A stretch of DNA of 59,765 nucleotides, taken from the NCBI RefSeq assembly GCF_000147675.1, contig NZ_ADGQ01000070.1, positions 1-59,765 on the forward strand, read 5' to 3'. The DNA is from Peptostreptococcus stomatis DSM 17678 (GTDB lineage: Bacteria > Bacillota > Clostridia > Peptostreptococcales > Peptostreptococcaceae). Shown here piece after piece: positions 8,682-16,735 of the stretch. Each line of letters opens with the position of its first letter. Position 1 is the stretch's first letter. The notes beneath the pieces are model-generated. The model was not told the origin of the DNA, ran no database searches, and saw nothing but the letters and a program-made list of their open reading frames with translations. The position numbers and the translations under genes were made by a program.

Positions 8682-8712
8682 TAGTAAACCTTTTATAATA
8701 TTTGGTTTACTA
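8682..8712 (+). promoter_or_regulatory. BirA-type operator overlapping the bioY promoter
   Basis: TAGTAAACC, 13-base spacer, GGTTTACTA: nine-base perfect arms. A -10 TATAAT (8694-8699) sits inside the spacer with a weak -35 TTACAT 17 bases upstream, so holo-BirA binding would block RNA polymerase. Confidence 0.75.
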
Positions 8713-8731
8713 TATTTTTAGGAGGATTTAT

Positions 8732-9283
8732 ATGAATAAGAAATTTTTAAACACAAAGACTATGATTCTTTGTTCCCTATTTACCGCCCTGATAGCTATA
8801 GGTGCCTTTATAAGGATACCATTCCCGGTTACTGTTTTTAGTTTCCAGTTTACCTTTGTACTATTGGCCGGTGTCCTACTTGGAGCTAAGAGAGGTGGCT
8901 TGTCTACCCTTGTATATGTATTGATTGGTTTGGTTGGTTTCCCTATATTTACAGAAGGTGGTGGCCCCCAGTATACACTAAAACCTACATTCGGATACCT
9001 GGTGGCCTTTATAATTACAGCCTATTTGGTGGGCTACTTTAGGGAGAAGTTCGGAACTGGATCATTTGTAAAGTTGTTCCTTGCCTGTCTACTAGGTATG
9101 ATCTTTACATATGGTTTTGGTAGTCTTTATACCTACTTTATACTTAACTATGCCTTGGGAACTAAGATTTCCTACCTTGCATGTTTGGTCAGCCTATTCC
9201 CATTTGCCTTTGTAAAGGACCTTGCAAGTTGTGTTCTTGCTGTTTTTGTTGGGCAGAGACTGGCCAAGTATATTGAATTTTAA
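8732..9283 (+). CDS. bioY: Biotin ECF transporter S component BioY
   Basis: A 184-residue, six-helix membrane protein that captures biotin for an energy-coupling-factor transporter. The family hallmark block is present (FTFVLLAGVLLGAKRGG, then GLVGFPIFTEGGG near residues 70-80). The ATG at 8732 follows AGGAGG; the open frame from 8702 upstream of it overlaps the operator and is rejected. It stands alone between two BirA operators and a terminator, with no biotin biosynthesis genes nearby. It would have to use shared EcfA/EcfT subunits encoded elsewhere; the dedicated ECF module at 28.6-31.3 kb is probably not its partner. Confidence 0.93.
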   Translation: MNKKFLNTKTMILCSLFTALIAIGAFIRIPFPVTVFSFQFTFVLLAGVLLGAKRGGLSTLVYVLIGLVGFPIFTEGGGPQYTLKPTFGYLVAFIITAYLVGYFREKFGTGSFVKLFLACLLGMIFTYGFGSLYTYFILNYALGTKISYLACLVSLFPFAFVKDLASCVLAVFVGQRLAKYIEF

Positions 9284-9307
9284 TTGCCTAAAATTTTTAT
9301 TAATATA

Positions 9308-9349
9308 AAAATAGACCTTGACCAATTTTTCTTGGTTAAGGTCTATTTT
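9308..9349. terminator. Bidirectional terminator between bioY and the flavodiiron operon
   Basis: An 18-bp stem with one G-U pair (9308-9325 with 9332-9349) around a 6-base T-rich loop. Arms end in AAAA/TTTT and the minus side continues T-rich, so it can serve both convergent units. Confidence 0.85.
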
Positions 9350-9426
9350 ACATAGAGCAGTTATTTTATATAGATTGACTTTTTATATAAATCAGCTTTT
9401 TTACATAGAACAGCTTTTTTATTTTA
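9350..9426. repeat. Degenerate tandem repeats of 17-23 bp
   Basis: Four head-to-tail units of the form ACATAGA-CAG-T-rich can be aligned (for example ACATAGAGCAG, TATAAATCAGC, ACATAGAACAGC, each followed by a T-run). They lie between the shared terminator and the flavodiiron gene end. Confidence 0.45.
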
Positions 9427-9446
9427 TTATCACTCCTTCAAAGCAC

Positions 9447-10634
9447 TTATTTAAGCAGTGATGTAACCAGGTCTGATATTTTATCAAAGTCTTCATCTCC
9501 TGGATTCCACAAGGATCTGATACTTTCATCTATGACCTCAAAGCCAGCTTCCTCTAACTGGGCCTGTAGGACTTTTACTGATTCCCCACTCCAACCGTAG
9601 CAACCAAATGCTGCAGCCTTCTTCTTTTTAAACTTAAGTTGCTTTAAGAATTCTAGCCAGCCAGCAACACTTGAAAGGATACTGTTACTTACAGTTGGTG
9701 ATCCTACAATAATTGCCTTAGACTTAAATACCTCTGTCATTACATCGTTCTTGTCAGCCTTTGAAATATTAAATACCTTGACTATAGTGTCAGGACTCTG
9801 CCTGTGGATTTCTTCTGCTATCTTGTGGGCTATCTTGGTTGTACCCTCCCACATAGTATCATAGGCTATAGTTACCTGGTCTTCCTGGTAGGCCTCTGCC
9901 CAAGTAGCATAATTTTCTACTATCTGTAGAGGATTTTCACGCCAGATAGCTCCGTGTGATGGGGCAATAATATCAAAAGTCAGGTCAAAACCTATAATTT
10001 CTGTCAGTTTCTTCTTAAGAATTGGTGCAAATGGATTTAATATGTTGGCAAAATACTTCATTGCCTCCTTGTTCAACAAACACTGGTCTGCCTTGTCATT
10101 GAAAAGTTCTTCTACAGCATAGTGCTGGCCGAATGCATCATTTGAGAAAAGTATATTGTCCCCAGTCATATAGGTAGCCATAGAGTCTGGCCAATGAAGC
10201 ATCTTCATCTCTACAAAGACTAGCTTCTTGCCATTACCAATGTCTACACTGTCTCCAGTCTTTACAACCTTAAAATTCCAACCACGCTTACCATACTGGC
10301 CTTCAATACTCTTTACAGCATTGGCAGTACAATATATAGGTGTATCAGGTATTTCATCCATGATCGTAGTCAATGAGCCTGAATGGTCACATTCACCGTG
10401 GTTTGCTACGATAAAATCGATTTTCTTTAAGTCAATCTCTTTTTTTAGATTTTCCACAAAGTCAAACCTATGTGGTGTCCATACTGTATCTATCAGTACA
10501 GTCTTTTCTTCTTCAATTAGGTAGGCGTTCTGGCTAGACCCATTCATGATTGAGTAATCATCCCCATGAAAGTGCTCTAACTCCCAGTCTATATAGCCAA
10601 CCCAACTTACATTTCCTTTTACATGCTTTCTCAT
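9447..10634 (-). CDS. Flavodiiron protein (FprA type, O2/NO reductase)
   Basis: A cytoplasmic 395-residue enzyme that reduces O2 to water and/or NO to N2O at a di-iron site next to FMN. The N-terminal metallo-beta-lactamase-like domain has every ligand: His79-x-Glu81-x-Asp83-His84, His147, Asp166 and His227. The C-terminal flavodoxin domain (from about 255) carries GSPTVSNS and FGCYGWSGE. Family length is normal, and no rubredoxin or reductase domain is fused. GGAGGG precedes the ATG by 6 bases. Last gene of a three-gene minus-strand operon with a bicupin and a DUF2249-CMD protein, divergent from a Crp/Fnr-type regulator. The role in oxygen or nitrosative defence is inferred from the family. 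Confidence 0.92.
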   Translation of the reverse strand: MRKHVKGNVSWVGYIDWELEHFHGDDYSIMNGSSQNAYLIEEEKTVLIDTVWTPHRFDFVENLKKEIDLKKIDFIVANHGECDHSGSLTTIMDEIPDTPIYCTANAVKSIEGQYGKRGWNFKVVKTGDSVDIGNGKKLVFVEMKMLHWPDSMATYMTGDNILFSNDAFGQHYAVEELFNDKADQCLLNKEAMKYFANILNPFAPILKKKLTEIIGFDLTFDIIAPSHGAIWRENPLQIVENYATWAEAYQEDQVTIAYDTMWEGTTKIAHKIAEEIHRQSPDTIVKVFNISKADKNDVMTEVFKSKAIIVGSPTVSNSILSSVAGWLEFLKQLKFKKKKAAAFGCYGWSGESVKVLQAQLEEAGFEVIDESIRSLWNPGDEDFDKISDLVTSLLK

Positions 10635-10705
10635 TCTTTTCCCTCCATATACTCTTTAAATTGTTCTGACAGCAGGCTAAGAAACTCCTTTCAAATTCGA
10701 TAGGC

Positions 10706-11359
10706 TTATTCTAATGTTAAAAGAAGTCCCATCTTAAACTTCTTGTCTGCCTTTACTGAATGTAGGCCTCCCTTGGCGAAATGGAAGTTTTCCCCTGCCT
10801 TAATAGGATGGTCCACACCTTCATATCCTATTACAGCCTCCCCATCAAGTGCAAATATTAAGGCCTCTCCTGGTGCCGCATGTTCAGATAAGCCTGTTCC
10901 TGCATCAAATGCCATAACTACGAACTTCATCTTGTCATTGTGGACTATATCCATATTAACTATCTTTCCATCCTGGTATGGTATAATTTCTGCAAACTTA
11001 AATACTTGTCCTGCCTTTATCGCCTTATTCATATTATCTTTCCTCCTAATTGCTATTTCTGTATATACAACACCTATGTCTGTCTTAAAACCGACCGGTG
11101 TATCAACATCTGTTACTATTCCATCCCCAACTTCTAGTATTTTTTCACTACCATCTGACTTGTAAACTGTCACTCTTCCCTCAGATACTACCACTAACTT
11201 ATGGTAGGGGAATATCTCTGCACTTATATCTGTTTCTTCTGCCATGGAAAATATGGATATATAGTTATCTCCACCACTTATTTCTTTTGACACTGTGCAG
11301 CCTGGTATAGGGACGTTGTCCTTAGCTATTGAAAATACCCTTCCTGCTACTTCCTTCAT
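10706..11359 (-). CDS. Two-domain cupin protein
   Basis: A 217-residue soluble protein with two beta-barrel cupin halves (about residues 38-105 and 140-215). The second half retains His residues in SEHAAPGEALIF and GGLHSV that could bind metal; the first half is poorer in His (FPYHKLVVVSEG). This suggests one metal site and one degenerate domain. Substrate unknown. AAAGGAG lies 5 bases before the ATG. It lies between the flavodiiron and DUF2249-CMD genes, with gaps of 71 and 39 bases, so it is probably in the same transcript and stress response. Confidence 0.8.
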   Translation of the reverse strand: MKEVAGRVFSIAKDNVPIPGCTVSKEISGGDNYISIFSMAEETDISAEIFPYHKLVVVSEGRVTVYKSDGSEKILEVGDGIVTDVDTPVGFKTDIGVVYTEIAIRRKDNMNKAIKAGQVFKFAEIIPYQDGKIVNMDIVHNDKMKFVVMAFDAGTGLSEHAAPGEALIFALDGEAVIGYEGVDHPIKAGENFHFAKGGLHSVKADKKFKMGLLLTLE

Positions 11360-11398
11360 AGGTAGCTCCTTTCCTAATCTTGATGATTATTGATTATA

Positions 11399-12076
11399 TT
11401 AAACTCTGACATCAGGGTTCTTTTCACCAAATTTTTCCTTTAGCATCTGGCAAATTTCACTACGAGCCTTGCCCTGCTTTTCCATATTCTTAACTGTCTT
11501 GTATGCTGCAAATAGTGTTGATGGTCCAATTTCTGAACTGAAGTTTCCTATACCCTGGTTCCATACCAAAAGTTCAAATACATCATCAAGGGCTCTACTA
11601 TCTAAGCCATGGATATATGCCTTAACCAGTTCTCTAGTTGCCTGACGCATCCTTCCTGCACCTACAGCATTTGTTAATGAAAGAAGTAGCCTAGTTTCAT
11701 AAGGTAGGTACCTCTTTTCATCATTCCAAGTTAGGTCCCAAAACTCAACTGCAATCTTGCCTAATGTTTCATCAATTAGTGGCATATTTGTAAGTGCCGC
11801 TGGACGCATTGGTATATTCTTTTCATCCTCTTTTGCCTCTGCCCTATAAAAATACACATGATATTCAGCATCTGCCTTCTGCTCTGTGTGATATTCATAT
11901 CCTAACCCTTCCATTACCTCATATAGTGGAATTGGATCAAAACTCTGGATTACCTCTATCCCTTGGCCAGCCGGAACTGCCTTGGCCTGTTCTTTTAGCC
12001 CCATGAAGAAGTTCCCCTGTATTCCACGAACATCTACCTTCTTAAATTCCTCTATTTTCCAATCCTTAAATGCCAT
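11399..12076 (-). CDS. DUF2249 domain fused to a carboxymuconolactone decarboxylase-like domain
   Basis: 225 residues. Residues 10-79 fit the small TusA-like DUF2249 fold (VDVRGI..., SFDPIPLYEVMEGLGY, YHVYFYR). Residues 98-200 resemble the helical CMD/AhpD fold (TRLLLSLTNAVGAGRMRQAT, LVKAYIHGL, FELLVWNQGIGNF), but the peroxidatic CxxC of AhpD is missing, so it is unlikely to be an alkylhydroperoxidase. Activity unknown. It is the first gene of the flavodiiron operon and diverges from the Crp/Fnr regulator, with 282 bases between the starts. A role in NO, O2 or sulfur stress is inference from position and from the company DUF2249 keeps. Confidence 0.75.
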   Translation of the reverse strand: MAFKDWKIEEFKKVDVRGIQGNFFMGLKEQAKAVPAGQGIEVIQSFDPIPLYEVMEGLGYEYHTEQKADAEYHVYFYRAEAKEDEKNIPMRPAALTNMPLIDETLGKIAVEFWDLTWNDEKRYLPYETRLLLSLTNAVGAGRMRQATRELVKAYIHGLDSRALDDVFELLVWNQGIGNFSSEIGPSTLFAAYKTVKNMEKQGKARSEICQMLKEKFGEKNPDVRV

Positions 12077-12116
12077 AATATTACCTCTCTTTCTTTACTT
12101 ATAAATTTTTATCTAC

Positions 12117-12140
12117 TGAAATTATCATTATCAATCAGGA
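12117..12140 (-). promoter_or_regulatory. Fur/Fnr-like AT-rich site before the DUF2249-CMD gene
   Basis: The minus strand reads TTGATAATGATAATTTCA. Its first twelve bases from GATAAT agree with Fur-type hexamer repeats, and TTGAT-N4-AT is half an Fnr box. TTGATA could also be a -35, 17 bases before TAAAAA. The assignment is weak. Confidence 0.3.
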
Positions 12141-12287
12141 AATATTTTTCTTTCTCCTTTTTGAGTCCAAGACCTATTCTAGATGAGTAATGTTGGTTTT
12201 ATAAGGTCTCAGTCTTTTTTATACGAGTTGTTTTTTATCTATTTCCTTCTTGTTAAGTCTATTATAAATAATTTTCTTTACTATTTC

Positions 12288-12328
12288 TGTATCCACAGAT
12301 ACACATTTGATATTTTTTTGGGTATAAT
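12288..12328 (+). promoter_or_regulatory. Crp/Fnr-type operator and promoter of the regulator gene
   Basis: A perfect 16-bp palindrome TGTATC-N4-GATACA (12288-12303) is centred about 40 bases upstream of the start expected from the -10 TATAAT at 12323-12328. No -35 hexamer is visible. That is the class II activator position, so the regulator probably controls its own gene. Confidence 0.6.
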
Positions 12329-12358
12329 AATGATATGAAATTACGAAAGGAGGAACTT

Positions 12359-13033
12359 ATGGATTATTCTCTTCTAGCAAAAAGCAATTTATTTCAGGGC
12401 ATACCTGAAAAAGATATAAGGAAAGTGTTGGAATTTATTCCATATACTCTAAAGTCATATGCAAAAAACGAAGTGGTTTTTCACCTTATGGAAGCATCAG
12501 ACCGTTTGGGAATCATCCTTAAAGGACGGGCCGAATCACAAAAACCATTTCCTGATGGAAGCCAGTTAAATGTGTCCATACGAAAAACTGGAGATATTAT
12601 TGGTGCGGCAGCAGTTTTTTCAAACAACCATAAGTATCCCTGTGATGTAGTAGCAATGGAGGCCTTGGAAGTCATTATTTTTAAAAAAGAAGATTTCCTG
12701 CTCTTGATTCAAAAGGACATACGCCTGCTTGAAAACTTCACTAGGGAGATTTCATCAGCTACCTATATGCTCCAACAAAAACTAGCCCTTCTTTCCTATA
12801 GCGGTATTGTAAAGAAGGTCGCTTTTTATTTGATAATGCAGAAAAGCAAGATAAATTCTAATAGGATTCCTATACCAGAATCTATCACAAAATGGTCTAT
12901 GTTGATGAATGTGTCAAGACCATCTCTTCATAGGGAACTCAAGCGTTTAGAAGACCAGGGAATTATAGTCTATAAAAAACATGCTATAGAAATACTGGAC
13001 TTTGAATCACTTCAAGAGATTTTAGAGCAGTAG
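12359..13033 (+). CDS. Crp/Fnr family transcriptional regulator
   Basis: A 224-residue DNA-binding protein. The start is the ATG at 12359 (MDYSLLAK), 5 bases after GAAAGGAGG; the upstream in-frame ATG lies before that site. Residues 10-115 form the cyclic-nucleotide-binding-like sensor barrel, including RKTGDIIGAAAVF at 75-87. Residues 176-201 are the winged helix-turn-helix (ITKWSMLMNVSRPSLHREL). Only one Cys (Cys95) is present, so it is not an Fe-S Fnr. The effector may be heme/NO, another ligand or none. It diverges from the flavodiiron operon, its probable target. Confidence 0.85.
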   Translation: MDYSLLAKSNLFQGIPEKDIRKVLEFIPYTLKSYAKNEVVFHLMEASDRLGIILKGRAESQKPFPDGSQLNVSIRKTGDIIGAAAVFSNNHKYPCDVVAMEALEVIIFKKEDFLLLIQKDIRLLENFTREISSATYMLQQKLALLSYSGIVKKVAFYLIMQKSKINSNRIPIPESITKWSMLMNVSRPSLHRELKRLEDQGIIVYKKHAIEILDFESLQEILEQ

Positions 13034-13099
13034 ATAAGATGTTTTGACTATATTTTTGACTAAGTGTTTTGTTAATATATTCTACCCCTTTATATACAA

Positions 13100-13130
13100 A
13101 ATCTCGGCTAGGAAAACCCTAGTCGAGATT
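13100..13130. terminator. Bidirectional terminator
   Basis: A 13-bp stem with one G-U pair (13100-13112 with 13118-13130). The minus strand continues TTTTGTA, so it best serves a minus-strand transcript reading past the convergent regulator gene, and possibly both. Confidence 0.6.
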
Positions 13131-13145
13131 CTATATAATACTTGT

Positions 13146-13781
13146 CTAATCATGTTCTGTTTCAATATCTTCGTGTGAGAAAGTTCCTGTATTGGCATCC
13201 AGTCTTACTTCGATTTTCTTATTAGCTTCATTCAGGTTAGCCTCATATACAAGGACCTTATCCTCAACATCTAATTTCAATTTTTTAACCCTTACCTTAG
13301 GGTACTTTTGTTTAACTAGGTTCTCTGCCTTGGCCAAATCAATTTTAGGCTTTGTGTTTAACATTAACCTATATTCTGGATCCATGCTCAAGTCTTTTAT
13401 TTCAGTCTTCAGGATTTTTCCTGTCTGGGTATCAATATTATATTCCTTCTCCAACTTTCCATCAAGGATGAAAATTTCATGGACTAGTTTTCCATATTCA
13501 TAGTCTAGTTCATAACCTATAACCTGTACAGTCTTAGCCTCTTTTAGGGCTATCTCTTTAGCCTGGTCTCTTGTTTGGTCTTTAGTTTCTACACTAGTGG
13601 TTTCTTTTACCTGACTTGCTTCTTTTACCTGGTCTCTGGCTTGTTCTTTTGACTGCTCGACCCTTGAGGTGTCTTTTGTATTTGATGGCAAATTCTCATT
13701 AGGGACCTTGTAATTGAATGTTGTTAGTAAAATAATAATAAAAATCGTGATAGCTATAAGTATTGTTAGTAATTTTCTCAT
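13146..13781 (-). CDS. Membrane-anchored PepSY-domain protein
   Basis: 211 residues: an N-terminal membrane segment (4-22), a charged Gln/Lys/Glu/Thr-rich linker with near-repeats of QVKE/ARDQ (about 40-75), then two PepSY-like modules (about 76-125 and 145-208; YNIDTQTGKIL and VRLDANTGTF are the family-like ends). PepSY domains are thought to restrain peptidases or to sense extracytoplasmic signals. AGTAGGT precedes the ATG. No partner gene is evident beside it. Confidence 0.7.
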   Translation of the reverse strand: MRKLLTILIAITIFIIILLTTFNYKVPNENLPSNTKDTSRVEQSKEQARDQVKEASQVKETTSVETKDQTRDQAKEIALKEAKTVQVIGYELDYEYGKLVHEIFILDGKLEKEYNIDTQTGKILKTEIKDLSMDPEYRLMLNTKPKIDLAKAENLVKQKYPKVRVKKLKLDVEDKVLVYEANLNEANKKIEVRLDANTGTFSHEDIETEHD

Positions 13782-13854
13782 AATTTTACCTACTTTCTTT
13801 AAAATATTTTCTTCAAGTCCTTCTTGATGATTTCATGGATTTTAGTATATCTCT

Positions 13855-14151
13855 TTAAACCCAAGCCGAATAAAATGGTATTACCATATGTAGTAAAACT
13901 ATTAATGGGCCACTAATACCACCCATCAAAGATCCAAATGCACAAAGTAGAATTACAGAAAAATTCAAAATTATAGCCACAGCCTTGTAAATCTTTGACC
14001 TGCAAAAAACACAAACAAGTATACAGCCATAAAGGCCACACCATAACCAGTTGTATAGGAATATTTCATAAAGACCAGCAAAATACAGCAAGGCTAATGC
14101 TGGCAAAATTAAACTTAGAATTACCCCTATAATATTGGCAAACTTCTTCAT
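13855..14151 (-). CDS. Small hydrophobic membrane protein
   Basis: 98 residues with three to four membrane segments and several Cys (WCGLYGCILVCVFC). AGGGAG lies 7 bases before the ATG, which supports a real gene. I do not recognise a family. It sits between the PepSY protein and an uncharacterised 278-residue protein on the same strand. Confidence 0.6.
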   Translation of the reverse strand: MKKFANIIGVILSLILPALALLYFAGLYEIFLYNWLWCGLYGCILVCVFCRSKIYKAVAIILNFSVILLCAFGSLMGGISGPLIVLLHMVIPFYSAWV

Positions 14152-14268
14152 ATCCTTACTCCCTAATTAATTATAATATACTCTTATTTCATTATATCTT
14201 ATCCAAACTTATCTAATCAGGTTTGGTCTATATAGATTTCAATCCTATCATATTTTGACTGTTCCTAA

Positions 14269-15105
14269 CTACATTTCTTCCAAAAGGGCAATTCTCTGCA
14301 AAATACCCCTAGCCAATTCCTTTGCCTTGGCAAAGTCTTCCCTGGTCAAAATAAGCACGACATAGGAGTCACTTCCCACATCCATTCCTGCCAATATATA
14401 GTCCGTCCACATTGAATTGATTTGGGCACCCCATTGTGGTATAGCCTCATCCTGGTCCAGGATATTTCTATCCAATTCATCTAACTTACATAGGTCTATA
14501 TCGAGGTTCATATTGACAATTAATTCCTTTAAAACTGGTATAAAGACATCTTTTCTGGTCTTCCAATCAAAATCAAAGGCTCTCTTTGTCTGTAAGACTT
14601 CTTCATAGAGTTCTTCCCATGCATTATCAATATCCTTAAGGCCTTCAATCTTTAGACCGCCTATAAATTTTTGGCTATCTGAAGAATCACCCAAAAGTAG
14701 CTTTGCCAGGTCATAAAATGACTCTTTTATAGCTTCATTATCCTCTGGAGGAGCCTCAAAATATTGGTCTTGACTTGGAAGGATTGACTTTTTTACAAAA
14801 TTCCTCATGATTCTAATTGCTTCATCATAGGTCAAGTTGGGCATCCAGTATTTCTTGTCATCAATATCCATGTATATATCAACATGGTCCTGACTTTTGC
14901 CAACGACAGCCTTCATTAGGCTACAACCCCTTATATCATGCGGTGGATAAATTTCCGTATACATTATATATCCATCCCTCATGGCCTTGAGTGAATTGTC
15001 TATCCCTATTATATTGAAGCCATTTCTGTCATAAATTGGGGATTTCATGTGCCATTCTTCATATGTATTAAATATCTTTTCCTGGATTAGCTTGCACAAA
15101 CTCAT
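14269..15105 (-). CDS. Uncharacterised soluble protein, possibly DUF6630-like C-terminus
   Basis: 278 residues, acidic, without signal or membrane segment. GAGGGA precedes the ATG. The last 100 residues (a helix, then DYILAGMDVGSDSYVVLIL and a closing helix) resemble DUF6630-type domains by eye; the first 110 residues (GFNIIGIDNSLKAM..., DIDDKKYWMPNL) match nothing I know. No function can be assigned. Such soluble two-part proteins sometimes occur as immunity proteins, but no toxin is adjacent. Confidence 0.55.
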   Translation of the reverse strand: MSLCKLIQEKIFNTYEEWHMKSPIYDRNGFNIIGIDNSLKAMRDGYIMYTEIYPPHDIRGCSLMKAVVGKSQDHVDIYMDIDDKKYWMPNLTYDEAIRIMRNFVKKSILPSQDQYFEAPPEDNEAIKESFYDLAKLLLGDSSDSQKFIGGLKIEGLKDIDNAWEELYEEVLQTKRAFDFDWKTRKDVFIPVLKELIVNMNLDIDLCKLDELDRNILDQDEAIPQWGAQINSMWTDYILAGMDVGSDSYVVLILTREDFAKAKELARGILQRIALLEEM

Positions 15106-15205
15106 AGTATGTCCCTCACAAACACTAAAATTTCCTGTATTGGTATTACTTTAGAAACCAACTTTACTATTAGTATTTTTTACTCTTGATACATTTTTCT
15201 AACCA

Positions 15206-15640
15206 CTATACCTTCGTATAGTCGTAATAGTGCATCCTTACCCTATTCTTTTTAAGTTGCCTTTTCATTGCATCTATTTCAGCTACGGCCTTCCTAGATT
15301 TTCCTATCATAAAGGCCTTATGCCTTCCCCTCTTCATAGTTAACTCTATATGGTATCTCTTACCGGACATATTCCTGCCACGTAATAGATGAATTGTAAC
15401 TTCATCTATATCCTTTAGCAAAATTTTTCTATTTCCTGGAACTATACCACTGTGGATGTATAAAAAACCATCTGATATTTTATAGGATGACCAAAAACCA
15501 CCACCACTTTTCATGGCTATAGATAGTCTCCTATAAGCTATAAGAAGTATGAAAAATGCAATAAGAATCAATGCATTTCTAGCTATATCATATGAAAGCA
15601 TCTCTTTCATACCTATCAAAAAATACTCAAATACTTTCAT
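15206..15640 (-). CDS. Membrane protein with a PH-like domain
   Basis: 144 residues: one membrane segment (about 21-40) followed by a basic beta-rich region (KISDGFLYIHSGIVPGNRK, DIDEVTIHLLRGRNMSGKR) that resembles bacterial PH (YdbS/YcxB-like) domains, ending in a basic helix. AAGGTGG precedes the ATG. Function unknown. Confidence 0.55.
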   Translation of the reverse strand: MKVFEYFLIGMKEMLSYDIARNALILIAFFILLIAYRRLSIAMKSGGGFWSSYKISDGFLYIHSGIVPGNRKILLKDIDEVTIHLLRGRNMSGKRYHIELTMKRGRHKAFMIGKSRKAVAEIDAMKRQLKKNRVRMHYYDYTKV

Positions 15641-15754
15641 TTTACCACCTTGTGACTATTTATAATTATAAAATCAAGTAATCTCTACCCATAAATAAAT
15701 TTTGATTCACTGATTTATATTTACCTTTTATCTCCTAAGTTTAGTATATTTCCC

Positions 15755-16609
15755 CTAGTCTGCAATATAAGATAATACATAGTGCATATTGTCTGGAATT
15801 GAAAAGCCTATATCTTCTACTTGAAGGTTTCCATTTAGGCCCTTGCTCATAGCAGTCTGGTGAAAATGTGATAAAGCTATACCAATATCTATATGCTTTA
15901 TCTTCTTCACATCATCATTTAAAGTATTCTTGTAGTTACAGAAGAAATGGAACTTATTTCTCTCCTTGACTACTGCCCAAGGCTGGGAATTTGTAGCACT
16001 AGGTGCCAGTCTAAGCATTTCAAGTGCATCCTCGTATATTCCAGCATCTGCCTTAGTCAAAGCCTTAGTGAAATCTTCTAAGAAAAATAGTTTATCCCAG
16101 TCTTTTCTCTTTTTAGATCCCAGACTAGCCTTTGTTATTTTTTCTAGAAACGATTGTTTTTGGGCAGGGTAACCAAGTGGGCAAATACATGGAAATAAGT
16201 CATCCTCACCAATTTCAATAGCATTTATAAAATCTTTTCTTTTAAAGGTTCCCGCAAGCCAAACTGTGCCTATACCCATATCAGTAGCGTATAGTACCAG
16301 GTTTTCAAACTGGTAACCTATAGCCTCCATTGCATATGGTTGATCTTTTACTGTTATTGCCAAGAAATCTTTTGCTCCCTTTATAGTCCCATATGTTCCA
16401 AGCTGGACATCATCTGCACCCTTTTCCTTGCTTATATACTGGACCTTAACTTCAACACCGAATGGGTTGGTCAAAGTGCTATTAAATTCCAGCAACTTCT
16501 TTTTATCTTCTTCAGTCAATGACCTTTCTTCGTAAGTTCTGTTACTAATACGCCTCTTTATTACCTCTTTTACATTAATTGGCAATCTATCAACTTTCTT
16601 GAATTCCAT
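15755..16609 (-). CDS. Putative nitroreductase (TM1586-type)
   Basis: A 284-residue flavoprotein homologue with the two pseudo-repeated halves of the TM1586 nitroreductase family. An FMN phosphate-binding-like RRISNRTYEE lies near 20, MGIGTVWLAGTFKR near 115, and RLAPSATNSQPW near 200. The expected activity is NAD(P)H-dependent reduction of nitro or quinone compounds. AAAGGAG precedes the ATG. It lies 126 bases after the MDR/Rrf2 pair on the same strand and may share its electrophile or redox stress response. Confidence 0.8.
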   Translation of the reverse strand: MEFKKVDRLPINVKEVIKRRISNRTYEERSLTEEDKKKLLEFNSTLTNPFGVEVKVQYISKEKGADDVQLGTYGTIKGAKDFLAITVKDQPYAMEAIGYQFENLVLYATDMGIGTVWLAGTFKRKDFINAIEIGEDDLFPCICPLGYPAQKQSFLEKITKASLGSKKRKDWDKLFFLEDFTKALTKADAGIYEDALEMLRLAPSATNSQPWAVVKERNKFHFFCNYKNTLNDDVKKIKHIDIGIALSHFHQTAMSKGLNGNLQVEDIGFSIPDNMHYVLSYIAD

Positions 16610-16735
16610 ATTTTACTCTCCTTTCTTTATCCATACGCAAAAACCGATTGAATATCAATATATTTTTATTTATTTAAATATATGACCTCTTATATTTCTA
16701 ATGTGTTAGAAATAGTATTTAAAATCTACTCCTGC

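Noticed and set aside
8702-8731. bioY starting at 8702
   Set aside because: That start lies in the operator, upstream of the predicted transcription start; the ATG at 8732 follows AGGAGG.
12160-12240. Riboswitch or terminator in the flavodiiron/regulator gap
   Set aside because: AGACCT/AGGTCT arms are only six bases with a loop of nearly 30, so pairing is not convincing.
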